Position numbers and translations under genes: made by a program. The notes beneath the pieces are model-generated. The model saw only the letters and a program-made list of their open reading frames with translations, had not been told where the DNA came from and made no database searches. A stretch of DNA of 64,000 bases from Rhyacichthys aspro (taxonomy: Eukaryota > Chordata > Actinopteri > Gobiiformes > Rhyacichthyidae): NCBI GenBank assembly GCA_036850595.1, contig CM072154.1, positions 9,493,330 to 9,557,329 on the forward strand. The letters run 5' to 3'. Below are positions 24,026 to 36,049 of the stretch, piece after piece (within the stretch, counting starts at the first letter, position 1; each line of letters opens with the position of its first letter).

Positions 24026-24179
24026 CTGCCCTGTACTATGCTTTAGTGTCAGCAGGGGGTGTCCAAAATCAGGCTAGGAGAAGAAGACCCATTGTATGAA
24101 GCAGCTCTTAAGGCACTGCTCCAGTTTGTTGGAGCTGACATTTTGGAACCAGTGGGTCAGCAAAACGAAGAAGCCATGG
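24026..24179 (+). pseudogene. Decayed gene: best-supported exon, +1 frameshift in a G run
   Basis: The acceptor is attttttgtcttttgcag and the donor is ATGG|GTATGT. The entry frame reads ALYYALVSAG up to a run of five G at 24055-24059 and then stops at a TGA. Shifting by one base after the G run gives a continuous, strongly coding-like frame, including EEDPLYEAALKALLQFVGAD, to the donor. The codons are G-starting and rich in Glu, Ala and Leu, as in real coding DNA. One extra G would explain the break. It could be a disabling mutation or an assembly error in a homopolymer. The product is not recognised, and an ARM/HEAT-like helix pair is plausible. Confidence 0.55.
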
Positions 24180-26917
24180 GTATGTATCAAAAGCAACAAG
24201 AATTCTGATCACGAGACACTGTGCCTTTTTATTTTTTCTTGTATTGAGTCCTAATTATGGTCATAGTGAAATGGCTATTAGGATTACTGTGGAAGAAGGT
24301 GTTCTGTTGTATAGAATCACCCTAGAAATGAGGCCACACATGAGATATTAAGGGTTTAGAGACAAAGCTAAACAATAGATTTATGCAATGTGTGAGCACC
24401 GAGGATTTTTTTGTGTGAAATTGTCAGTGATGTCATGACAGAAGTGGTATTCTTAATAGTTAGACAGATAACAATGAGGCTGGCTTATTCATGCCCTCCA
24501 CACACATACACACTGCAGACACACACACAGAGCATCATCATCGTCACAGAGGGAGCAAGGCTCATAATTGGACAGAGGTGTCTGTAGATAATGAAGCCAG
24601 ACCTCACACCTGCCAAACCTTGGGGATTTCACTTGACTGGCCACTTAAATCTTCCTCACTCTGTGGGTCTGGAGGGCAAGAGACTGAGTAAGGAACTAAT
24701 GGAAAAAAAAGCCGGCGCTACAGGGAGGATCCCTGTCAGCACGAGTGTGGCGTGGACCCCCCCAACTCTCCGCACACACCCATCCGCAGCTAACTCAGCC
24801 CCCACAGCTCGTTCGGTACGGCACCCACCTCACTTCACTTCACTGTAAATCCTCTGGTGTCAAGGATTTCAGACGGAAATGGGGAAATGCTGCACCAGCT
24901 ATTTTGTTTCAAACTCTCAAAACACTCGCTTCTTCCCGAGTTGTCTTTGGTGACAGCGTTGTGTGCGGGAAAGCGTATTGTGCCAGCTTTTAGCGGGGTG
25001 TCATTCGAGGTGCTGAAAGGGAAATCAGATAGACGCTTGAACGGAGAAGAAGTACTTCTGTATAGAAAGTTTACCTGACAGTCATCAGTGAAGGCGTGAC
25101 ACCGTATCACTGGTAGCAAAAAGCGACACCAATTAGGGACTGAGTTTACCTTGGCAAAACCTTAACAATTTATGAGAAACAAAATGGATTCTTTTCCAGG
25201 TTTTTTTTTTCTGATGTGATCTTTAAATGAGCCTTGGGAATCATTGTCATTCCAGATAGACTAAAAGTAAACAAAAAAAAAATCCATAGGGCTTCAGCAG
25301 CAGAGCACAGCAGGCGGCATCTCTTTTCGTTAGCTTGTCAAGAATCCAGCTATGTCAGTTTTTACATACACTACGTGGTTGTGTTGCGCTGTCAAAAGCT
25401 TGTTGTGCTGAATGGAAGCAATCAATAACTTTGTAGTGCTAACAGACACAAATAGAGACTGGTAGCTTTGCTCATGGGCTGGCTGGATCCAGATGGCCTG
25501 GGTATATCTGTCATATTTTATTCTTTATTCTGCTCATATTGGATAAAAAGGATAAACACGCACTTGTCAAAATGGAGCTGTCTTGTGGAAGTTGGATTGT
25601 GTCTCCAGTGTTACCAGAAGCTAAGTCATGCATAAACGCTTTGACTTTGGGGCTAAAGCAAAGGTTATGAGGAGAATTCAATCATATTTCGCAGTGCTGA
25701 CAAATACAGAAAGTATAGTGATTACTGTTGGAGATTTCTATGCAGATTTATAGCAGTCAGGAAAAGTTGGTTGTGAGTAAACTGCGCAATGCAAGCTGGC
25801 AGATTTATGGCAGGATAATGGCACAAGTGAACACTTTTAAATTGGCTGCAATATTTGAATGTATTTTAAAAACATGCCATTTTGAGTGTTGCTCATAAAC
25901 AAAGTTGGGAAAGCCCATCCAGGACAGTTAACTTTTGACACTTTTGGCTGTAATTTTGCTCTGTCCAGGCTCCAGACAGTAGAAAATAATGGACTTCACT
26001 GATGTCAATCATAAACCTTCAATTAAGTCTAGAAAGTTTATGGAGTAAAATTACTGGAAATGGGTCAGAATAACCCTGGATGTGTCTGAATCTTTTCCAT
26101 TGTCCCTAAACCCTCTATCACTGAACTGGGCTGCACTACACACTACACAACTGTTTCTGTTGCCATCAATCATGTGACATTGGATACTACAGTATATGTA
26201 AAGTAAACAAACTAGACTCGGCTTAAAGTGGAATTGTAATGAATTTAAGAGTTTTTTTGTTTTTTTTTAGTAAATCTTACATTAATAAAGTGTACTATAC
26301 CTCTGTGACAGGATTATTACTCTTCGAGAAAGTTGCCATATATCTGTCTACATAAACTCAGTTAAGCTAACATTGGCAATTTTACCAATTTACATCCCAC
26401 AGAATCAGTCAAACCAGTGCCTCTAGCTTATTTTATTCAAACAAATAACTCTGTTTTTCTCAATTTATGCATAGCCTTACGGTCTGATTTTGACCGTCTA
26501 GTTGCGGTTTACAACATTTCACAATGCATTGTGGGAAACATTTGAGTCAGTGGCATAGTCCCTACACCGTAACTAGAGGGTGGTCCTGGACACAGCCACA
26601 GTTGCAGCTGTAGTAGTAATGCTAGCAGCCTGCAAACAACCACTGGAACCCATAGAATATTAGTGGAACACATCGATGCTTTGGAAAGACAGTAGCCAGA
26701 CTGACAATTGTCCGTTCTGAATGTAATCATCATCTTGGTTTGATAACCAGCTTTGAAAGTACATCTTTGAAGCTCGCAGCATGACATTTAGCTGTCAATC
26801 ACAACTGCTCCCTGGAGTGGTGTAATGTAACAGTTGATTCACCTGTTATCCAAAAAAAAATAACACTAACAGTAAATTGTGTAAAAAAATGTAGAATATA
26901 GTTGAACATAATGGAAC

Positions 26918-27233
26918 ACATAAGTCAATAATGTATAATCATGACCAAAATACTACTGTTTGCATTTGTTTATCTTAAACAGCTTTAGATTACTTCCTGT
27001 TCCTTTTCCTGGAACTGAGTACTGCTGGTGGATTAGGGTGTTTCTTTTTGGGCACACCGTCTTCCATGAATGCTTTGGACAATTATGAACAACATGGATT
27101 ATGTTTCTGAATTGTGATTACTGTAGGCCGGAGCAGCTCTAAAAAAGAGAATTGTGAGATGTGGAATTGCGACCTGCCCTTGTGCCACCAGATGTCACCA
27201 AAAAAGACCAAAAAGTATGCATCCCACCTTTAA
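26918..27233. mobile_element. MITE-like fragment, second copy
   Basis: It shares tgtataatca, catttgtttatctta and attacttcctgttcc, in the same order, with 4301-4480. It ends cccacctttaa, the reverse complement of TTAAAGGTGGG. The left terminus is not obvious. Confidence 0.38.
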
Positions 27234-27356
27234 GCGCAGTAGCAGTAGTATAATTGTATTCTTCTGTTTGGGTAAGAACAACATCTACTTACCCCCTTAC
27301 CCATTTTTTCTATCTGCCTTTGATCCAGGCCAGGTGTGGGTGGTAAATGAGCCCAG

Positions 27357-27475
27357 GTGGCAATGCCCAGGAGCGAAACCTAACAGTGAACATCACCAGC
27401 GACCCACCGTCTCTGGAGCTGCCCCGTGTCACATGTCCAGATTGCGTCAGCGCTCTAAGTGCTGCTCATGCCGAG
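27357..27475 (+). pseudogene. Decayed gene: exon with CxxC motif
   Basis: The donor is strong (GAG|GTGAGA). With the acceptor at gagcccag (27356), the frame continues from the previous exon without a break and reads NAQERNLTVNITSDPPSLEL then a TCPDC motif, ending in phase 0. A stronger polypyrimidine acceptor lies upstream (…tgatccag, exon from 27329), but it would need a 1-base shift or would pass a TAA at 27344. An in-frame ATG follows that TAA, so this could instead be a first coding exon. Confidence 0.42.
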
Positions 27476-27850
27476 GTGAGAGATCATAGCTAGATAGCAG
27501 TTTTAGGAAATGTGCTGTAACTTAAGACATTGGCTTAAACTGCCACCGAAGACTCTCTTAGTAGTTGGACAATACTCGCTAATGTAGATCTTCTTTCCAA
27601 AACGCGATGATAAGCAAGCTGAAATGCGCCGTGAAATGAAATCACACGGAAACCGAAAGCTTATCAAGATGAAACTGTGCAATAATACAAGAATTATCCA
27701 TCACCATCCATCATGTATTTGTTTGCAGGAAACCGATTACATGGATCTTAATTGAAATATTATTTTACCTTCATTTGAATTATTTATGGGCTTGCTGACT
27801 ACATTCATACCTCAGAGAAAAACATGAACACATAATGTGATGCCAGAATA

Positions 27851-27864
27851 TGTGTGTGTGTGTG
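27851..27864. repeat. (TG)7 microsatellite
   Basis: Simple dinucleotide run. Comparable short TG runs occur near 9012 and 29478. Confidence 0.85.
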
Positions 27865-28517
27865 TTTCTCATATATTATTCAAAGTATAGAATCAGCCTG
27901 TGCTCTTATAGCTGCATGAAGGCTATCAACGGGCCTGTCTTTGATACAATTTACTTGAGATCCACTGGCCAGAGCCGAGCTGTCCATTGGCCTTCCATTG
28001 CTAATGAGATCGGGGGGTAAAATTGAGAGTGGTGGGCTGGCTGTCATCCGCTAGGTGATGGTTTTAAGACTAAGCAGTGATACTTCATTAATTAACCTTC
28101 ACATTCTATGTAGATCTGCTCATCAAGATGCAGTTAATTAAAGAAAGGTCATTCCAAGGGCTGCTGGGAAGCGGCATTATTACAATGGAGGGATGGCACT
28201 GCTTGGCGAGATAACGCAGGGGAGGGGGCAGGGAGGAGGCGCTCACCAGTCACTGCTCAAATGGCAGGCCACTTGCTCAAGCCACTTCCTCAACTCCTGA
28301 CTGTGGACCACATCACTTCAGGAAAATGTCATATTTAGTTGTTTGTATTTTTTTTTAGACAGTGTCCTTTTTATTTATATATCGAAAGACACCACTGAAA
28401 AGCTCTAATGGAGAAAGCCTGAGTGAAATATTCATCACCCTCAATTGACAGCATCTATCTTTTAGTATTTCGCTATAGTTTTTTTTGCACCCCTGTGTCT
28501 TTCCTGCCAATTTCCAG

Positions 28518-28573
28518 AGATCTACTTCCCCTGACCTTGCTCAGTGTACGGAAAAAATTGCCTGCCATCGCGG
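28518..28573 (+). pseudogene. Decayed gene: 56-nt exon
   Basis: It has a very strong acceptor (ttttttttgcacccctgtgtctttcctgccaatttccag) and a donor G|GTAAAT. The phase-compatible frame reads STSPDLAQCTEKIACHR and leaves two bases, which fit the next exon. A second open frame also exists, so coding status rests mainly on the splice sites and phase. Confidence 0.42.
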
Positions 28574-28911
28574 GTAAATAAAAGGCCCAGGCATAAAATA
28601 GTTATGTTATCTGTAAGTGAAATCCACTTCTGGGTGGTGACTTATTCATTTTGACTTCTGTCTATCTTTGCTACTGACTTTAAAAGCACATTTAAAAATA
28701 TGTCGTTGGATTTGAAGTGTTCCTTTTATGCTCTTATCAATCAGGTGCAGTGCACTGACGTGAGACAGAGGTGATGTCAGCCATTTCTTTGTGTGAAACC
28801 TTGTAGAGAGCAATAACACAAGCCAGATCAGACTTAGTGTTATAAATGTCTTTCCTTAATGTTTTTGCCAAGCGTTATTTTTGATAACTGCTCCCTTCTC
28901 TCTCTAAACAG

Positions 28912-29080
28912 TGCCTTGTTTGGAACCTTGGCACCACTTCTTCAAAATATTGCTTTGCTGCAAAATTGTAGCGAGACACGAGCGCCTCCCCTGTGTCCAC
29001 TCAGTCGTCCAGAAGCCATCTCCCTGTGTCTTTTGGCATTGCGTTCAATGGCAGGTGCGGAGACAAACGAGAAGCGCTAT
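28912..29080 (+). pseudogene. Decayed gene: 169-nt exon, uninterrupted in the compatible frame
   Basis: The acceptor is tgctcccttctctctctaaacag. There are two possible donors: TAT|GTAAGT at 29081 and CAG|GTGCGG at 29055. After completing the split codon, the frame reads ALFGTLAPLLQNIALLQNCS and later PEAISLCLLALRSMAG, leucine-rich and helical in character. A second frame is also open through the segment. The next exon could not be settled. Confidence 0.45.
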
Positions 29081-31426
29081 GTAAGTGTGTGTATCTGTGT
29101 GTGTCCCTCCCACCCCGCTACAATACAGTAACTGCTGACCCTGGACACAGTGCCATTACGGCAGACGAGGCAGGGCTCCCCTGGCAGTGGCTGGGGCGGC
29201 TGGTTGCTAGGTGGAGAGACATTACCGCGGGCCTCTGCAATAATTTATCCTAAGAGCGCGGCGAGCCGTCATGTAGCCCCTGACAGAGAGCTGCAGTACT
29301 TTATCAGCCTGCCTGTAAATCAACCATGTGTGGGTGCAGACGGCAACATTGTTTGATCTCTTTCAGACACTCTAATAATCTGCTCCCCTCTGATTGATAC
29401 CTTCACACAACAAAGCACATTACACCAGCAAACCGCAGCAGCCATCAGCGCGTGTGCTGCTGTGTCTATAAGAAATGTGTGTGTGTGTCGTTGTGGTGGT
29501 CATCTGTATTGCCAGTGGCCTGGGGAGGGAAGAGGGAGGGGATGAATGAGTCTTCTGCAGAAACACAGGGTCATTTGGAGTCTCTAAACCAATGACAGGC
29601 TAACGGGTTCACAAAACGATCACTGGATGGAGGGAGGGGCGGAGGAGAGCGACACACACACACAGACTGAGGCAATGCCACCAACCTCAACAGAAGAAAT
29701 ACAGCAAACAGATAAAGAGCAGCCCGGCCAGTTATTATTGGATTAAATGAAGGCGGACATATAGAAAAAGGCCTGTTATTACTGCAATGTCAAGAGACAG
29801 TCTTGATGTAAAACATAAACACAACATATGGGTTACATGTACTTAAAATAATATATTTTAAAGTATTGCTTTAAATATTTAATCACATTTAATCGCAGGG
29901 TAACAAAGGCTGCGTGCTTAAAACTATCTGTTTCGACAATATACCAAGCATGCCAATATATTTTATGTATTGCTGCACAGAGACAAGATTTGTTATGCTA
30001 AACCTTGTTTATCGTACACCTTAAACAATAAGCATTTAATCGCAGGGCTAACACTTAAAGACATAGCTAGCAGTTATTATTATTACCTACACAAAAGTAG
30101 TTCTAAAGAAACCCGTTTTTTGGGCTTTGAATATGAATTGCATTCATTGACACAAACAGCAAACATAAAACCAAAGAGTTGAATGCTTTTCTTTAAAATG
30201 CTGATATTTATTTTTTATTCCATTCATGGCCTTCTATCAAATCAAAGCGAATTGCATCGTCCAAATTGCCTTCCAACTCGGCGCTTTGATATGGCTCATG
30301 TACAAAGGAGAGCAATGTCCCGTCCAACAATACCCATACCATTTGTGCCGCTCAGCTTCAGAATGTCATTGGTTTGAGTGTGACAGTAAAACATAACTCC
30401 AGCGCTTTTCTACGGGTTGCATTGGAACATGGTTTCCAATTATTCAGCTCCAAATTCAATAGCAATTTTCTGCTCAATGAAATAGTGGTTTCTATCTCAA
30501 GAGTAATGTCACTTTAGAGAGATTTTCAAAATGGCATGTCTGTGAGTGAATAGATGGACGCGGGAGGATTCATTTTGCTCCAGGAAATGATACTTGTCTG
30601 CTGAAGCTTGTCATTTATTGATGAAAAAACACTTCAGATACTATAGAAAGCACAGTATAGAATGGTGTTTGGCCATGTTTTTCCTCCAGTCGTGAAATCC
30701 GACAAATGACTGTGTGTCTAATTTGTAGCTTTTAGTCAAAAAAAGATGCAGAGCAGATGCATAACCTTATGATTTTGTTTGGTCAGATGGAGCCCGTTTT
30801 GCTGCAGTACAACATTAAAAGTAGCAGTGAACAATAAAAAAAATGCAATTATAAGTGTGTTTGTGCGTAATGTATCAGTAGCCCATCCAGGGCCCCATAA
30901 TGAATGCAATGCAACGTGCGATCACTGAGCCGTGCGTATGCCCTGCTCAGTGCATCTCTGAAAATAAACAGGGCAATGGAAATGGTTCTCATTAGTGTTG
31001 TTTTCATATTAAGTCCCTCAGACAAGGTTGACAAACCCGGCTCCCTGTGCTGGGCTCCTCAGGGACCATCGCTTCAATACAGCTAGGGCAAACAACACCA
31101 GCCGATACCAACACCATTACCACCTCCTATAGTTACTTATCCTCTCCCCTCTCCCTGTGGAGTGCTCTGTCTGCACACACCAAAGGAAAACGCATTAAGA
31201 TCTTCCAGCAGCATAGAGAAAGAGTCCTGCTTTCATTTATCACCATTGCTATTGGCCCTAAAAGGGACAAACGTCTGTTCTCCATCTCTGCGCCGTTAGA
31301 ATGGGAGAAGTGTGCAGTGTCGGTGAGATGGAAGCTATTTTGTGTTCGAGAGACGATCCGCTGTGAGCTTGTTTAGCAGGAATGGAACAGGTGTGCCGAG
31401 CTGCTGGCTTCTGCCATGTGTTCCAG

Positions 31427-31524
31427 TTGTTTCATCTGCACCTGTTTCCCAACTCCGATATATGTTGATCAAACACTTTATTAACCCTCAAGTCCTTCTT
31501 CATATGCTGCGCTATTTCTGCTGC
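31427..31524 (+). pseudogene. Possible further exon, 32 codons before TAA
   Basis: The acceptor is tggcttctgccatgtgttccag. The frame reads VSSAPVSQLRYMLIKHFINP and continues to TAA at 31525, with no good donor before the stop. It looks helical like the upstream exons. No phase link to them was established. Confidence 0.22.
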
Positions 31525-32469
31525 TAAGCATTCCTACAGGAGCCTCTTATCAGCACATGCAAATAAAAGGATGTGACAGTGGTCAAAATGGCAAAATTCT
31601 TACATTCAACAGAAAAATGGGTGATGTTTGTTTGTTTGAACTTGTTTAATTATTTGTGCGTAGTAAAAATACTTGTTATTTGATCTTGGAAAAATAAATA
31701 GACATATACACATATATATAGTAATATGTATAGCCTTTTACACTAACCCACAAATTGTTTGTTTAAAACCTTTTCATAGATCACATGAGCTCATTTAGAA
31801 CTGACACAATATTACTGTAAACAGTGGAATATGTCTATAGGACTGTATTATACACACATTCAAGTGGCTTGTCAGCTTTTTGTCAACATTGTATTTGCTA
31901 AATATTTGTTGACCGAGATGCTGTTGGCATAAACATTTACATCATCAAACCTTATGCAAGATTTGTGAACTTGTTTGAGGTACTTCGAGATAACTGTTTG
32001 TTATGTTGGGAACAGTAGTGTGCAAAAGTCAGTAGTAGCAGCACTCCAACGTCAGGCTAAATGTGTTGAGAGGACATCTGAAAACATATTTAAGCCCAAA
32101 ATATGCCTCTAATATGCCTTCTATTAGCCTCATTGTTCTATTAGGAATAAGCACTATATGATGAAGAATAGAACTGATAGTACTTTTGAGCTTTGACTTA
32201 GCATCGTGTTAGCAAACTTGCCTATTTTTTGGTGCGTCAAGGCTTCATAACAACAGCTGCCTTATCACCTCATCTTATGTGAGCCATCCCTTTTTCACAA
32301 GCTTTTATATCCCACCTCCACCCCAGCTCCTGCTTGTGTTGTAAGTCAGATTTTAATCTTAAATCTGCATCTCTTGTTTTCTAAAGTGAGTTTTCTCCTA
32401 ACCTCTTTGTGGAAAATATCTACTTTTGACTTGTCCCAAATAAAATGTGTATTTTTTGTTGTGTTTTAG

Positions 32470-32556
32470 CTGACCCTACAACAGTTCTGCATTTGCTGCT
32501 GAGTTGTTCCTGCGAGCTCTCCAGACTGTGATCATGCTGACTGTCATCTGCTGGAG
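32470..32556 (+). pseudogene. Possible further exon, 87 nt, frame broken
   Basis: The acceptor is strong (attttttgttgtgttttag) and the donor is GGAG|GTAATA. One frame reads DPTTVLHLLLSCSCELSRL then TGA. Another starts at a TGA and then reads AFAAELFLRALQTVIMLTVI to the donor. Only a frameshift would give a continuous protein, so this is either a broken exon or chance. Confidence 0.22.
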
Positions 32557-33611
32557 GTAATACACATTATAGCATAGCATAGAGCTTAAACTATAGTCCG
32601 CTTCTCTATTTCTTTTCAGCATTAGCGCTTTTGTGTTAAATAAAACCACATGAGACATAAAGTCACATGAGCAATAATTCCATGTTTTGGTCTACAAAAT
32701 GAACCGAAGACCTTTGACTATCTTCACACTGCCTTCTTTACAAATACATCAGGTGCATGTCTTTTGCACATTGTTGCTTTCCCCATCTCTCCCGACCACC
32801 CCAACACGGAGCACCTCCTCGTCCCACCTGAGCTGTGATTTGGCCGGGCACAAGACGCCGCCGCGGTGCCGCTGTAAATATCACCTTTCTTGTTATCTCC
32901 AAGACCTGCTTTTCCAGTAAATAGGGGCGAACATGTAATTCAACCCACAGCGTCGGGGCCATTTGCTTTCAGAGGACATCTAGGTGACACGACTTTAGTG
33001 GCCCCCAGAATGAACATAAAGATTAATAAGTAATGGCCGCATAAAGATGATATTTGCACTCAGATATCTGCTTTTTTTAGATTAATGCTTTTGATCACAG
33101 GGAAAGTGGTAACACAAAACGAGCGGCGGCCAGCCCAAGGTATGAGCGGTCCATACAATCTGCCACTTTAGGGACGTGGACCGTTTCTACAGTGTCGCAC
33201 AATATTGATTTAAGCGAAAGTTTGAAGCGTTTACAGTTAGTGTTTTGTCTATTTTTACATCGTATTTAAGAATATTAATTATGCAGATACCGGCATATGC
33301 TTTTAGTGATTTCCAAGTGGCAGGCGTTTGTACAACTTATCGACAATAACGACAATATTGAAGTGCGAGACCACGGTTCTCAAATGAAGCAGCATTCATT
33401 CGTCCTCTGTAATACTGTTGTTGGTCCCTCTGGCATTTTGTAATTTGTTGCAGTGTTTGTGTTCTCTTTCACACTTTAATATCACGGTATTGCTTCAAAT
33501 TGAGCTGCGAGATAAAGTTCTATTTCATTTTGCGGGATTAACTTAGTGGGTAGCGCACGTCTCGAGGTATTTGTCGTGTTTTGTTTTATCTATGAATTAT
33601 TTAGAAGCTGC

Positions 33612-33644
33612 AAAAAAAAAGAAAAAAAAAAAGAAAAAAAAAAA
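33612..33644. repeat. Poly(A) tract with two G interruptions
   Basis: A-rich tract of 33 bp: runs of A split by single Gs. Confidence 0.9.
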
Positions 33645-34622
33645 TAACCAGCAGACTTTATGTCCTTTTTTCTCTCTCGCAGATCTCAGTCAGATGTTTA
33701 ATTTGGTCGGTTGCCGTGGAGAAGCGTTCACCGCGACAGGGATTAGGCGGTCGGCTGTGTGATTTCCCTGAAGGAGGAGCGCGCTGAATCGGAGAATAAT
33801 GATAACATTTGAAATATGAAGTTGTGTTTTTTGCGTGTAGAGGAAGTTGTCATGGATGTTGCGACATAAAACCAAACAATACTACTCCTTAGATCATCTC
33901 TCTCTAGATATATATATATCCTTTATTAGCCCATTTGTCATAATTTACCCCACAACATACTAAAGTTCACCAGGTCTATTAATGTAGGATTCTGTGTTTT
34001 TTCCTTTACGCTCCGTAGCACTTTTTAAAAATGCTAATGGACTCCAACGAGCACCTGAACAAGGATGAAAGTGCCCTAATTCCTGCTCAAAAGGTCACAG
34101 GGATGAGTTATAGCGGTATAAGCACCTGAAAGCTATTCCCTTGTTAGATTTGACAAAGAGAGGCTGCCATTTTCCCCCTTAAAAATAGTGTTAGGTAATA
34201 AATGATCATTTGTGGAAACGTGGCCGCTATACCAGCAGTGACTTTTCCTCTGACATAACTTTACTGCTGGCTGATTTACATCCTGGCTGAAAAAGTTGTC
34301 CCCAAAATATTTAAAATGAGCCTTTTATTCATGACGCTCTGCAGACGCAGCTGACACGTACACACACACATAAGAGCTCTTATTGTGCTTCTTGGGGGAA
34401 ATGGCTAATTAGTCGGGCATGAAAAATGCAGCCGGGCCTCTTTTGCTTTTTTACTATCATCCTCCATTTACACAGGTCTGCAGCACAATACACTGGGAAA
34501 AATTATGGTACATTTTGTGTTAAAGTAAAACTATGTCATGGTTACAGCACAATATTTAGCCTCGTGTTAATTTCATTGTTGAATTAGTATGAAAACGCTA
34601 TGTAACTCATATTAACACATCT

Positions 34623-34666
34623 GCATCTTGCATCTAAATAGGGCATCTTGCATCTAAATAGGGCAT
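34623..34666. repeat. 20-bp tandem repeat, 2.2 copies
   Basis: The unit gcatcttgcatctaaatagg is perfectly duplicated, with a third partial gcat. Confidence 0.9.
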
Positions 34667-34785
34667 AGTTTGATAAATAATAGTCTTACTGTTGCATTAC
34701 AGCATATCAATATTGTAACAGCATTATTTTTGCAGTCAGTGTTATCATCGTTTACAGTAAAATGAAAAATACGTGTTGTTCATAC

Positions 34786-35020
34786 AGATACGCGCATCTG
34801 TCGAGTACACTGTAGAATGTCTGCCAGGCCAGCAGGGGCACTGTGAACCCTAACACAACATAACATAACACAACTCCACACATTTTAATCCTGGGTTTTG
34901 TTTTGAAGCCGTGCTCATAAACTCTTTCTTTTACAAACAATATATTATCACAATTTTTTGAAGCACAAAAACACTGACTTTCCTCCTTGTTGTTCTACTT
35001 GTCGTTGTTGTGTGTAGCCA
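34786..35020 (+). repeat. Dispersed repeat family, copy 1
   Basis: It shares acactgtag.atg.ctgccaggcc at its left, and a right part with gcacaaaaacac followed by ttgttgttctacttg and tgtgtagcca, with 45547-45775. Same spacing (about 213 bp), same orientation. No coding capacity or clear terminal repeats. Confidence 0.55.
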
Positions 35021-35968
35021 ACAATCAGTAGTTTGTGTCACTATTTTTATTGAGTTGGATGCCTTCCCATTTTACACAGAGGGGGCTACAACACTTTCCC
35101 TGGAGCGGAAAACACTTTAATCAGCTGGATTAAAAAATTTTTGTTTTCATGGAGTGAGAATGCCATCCTCATGTGAAGAAATAACCTAAACGCAACAGAA
35201 AATAACAGAAAAGAGAATGTGTTGTTGTGTAGACGGCATCTTAGTGTCTTTCATTTTTAAGGCCTCCTCCCCCCAAGCCCAGTGTACTTCATCATAAACC
35301 AATGATGTGAGGGTCTGGGCTAAGTCATTTGTGACTCACAAAATCCTGGTGCAACTCCACTGATCATTTTCAGCAGAGTGAAATAAAAGGAAATGAAATA
35401 GAAAAAGGTGTTGTGGAGATATTTAGTATTCCCAACAAACTGGAAATAATGCAAAGCAAAAGTTTCATTAAGCACAAAAACCTTTAAAAAAGCTTTAATA
35501 ACTATGAAAACAACAGATATGCTGTCAATTAAACTTGAGTCCGAACCGAATGGTTAAATACAACGCAGTGTTTCATTGATTATTTTTACAGACATAACTT
35601 TGACCCATGCGTACTGTACTCAATATGGTTCATTCGGTCATGAAAAAGTTGGGAATGTCATGAAATTTGAATAACTTTGTGTTAACCTTGATTTACCCTT
35701 CCGAAAAAAATGAGTGATTGTAGATGAGTTTTCATTAAGACTTATATAGGACAGTGTTTGGAACCGGCTTGACTTTTAAAAACAGCAAATAACTACGAAT
35801 ATTGCTTTGCTGCCCAGAAACAACTAGTTTGAAATACTAGGATAATAGTTACTTTTTGATAATCAAGTCAAGTGAATTTTGCTCATGGAAAATTGGTGAA
35901 AGGTTATAAAAAAAAGGCAGGTGCATGAACCCTGTATCAAAAATAAATCCTCCTCATCTCCTGTACAG

Positions 35969-36049
35969 TGATCTCTCCAGCCCTTCTCCGGTCCCTGAAA
36001 GGTGCTCCTGGTGTGGATGCCGAGCCCGAGATCACAGTGACAGTTTCAG
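35969..36049 (+). pseudogene. Possible further exon, 81 nt, open
   Basis: The acceptor is cctcctcatctcctgtacag and the donor TTCAG|GTGGAG. The frame with two bases in and one out reads ISPALLRSLKGAPGVDAEPE and stays open. It is isolated and its assignment to the decayed gene is a guess. Confidence 0.22.

Larger units (their letters stand above)
29081..34600. other. Mostly non-coding, with weak exon candidates
   Basis: It holds the two doubtful exon candidates at 31.4 and 32.5 kb. A 20-bp direct repeat (catttaatcgcaggg.taaca) is present at 29887 and 30035. The block at about 29150-29450 is GC-balanced and open in several frames, and might be conserved non-coding DNA. Confidence 0.4.

Noticed and set aside
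31047..31376. 109-codon plus-strand frame with a GTGAGA donor-like site at 31321
   Set aside because: The upstream acceptor is weak, another frame is equally protein-like but has a stop, and no phase link to the decayed gene was found.
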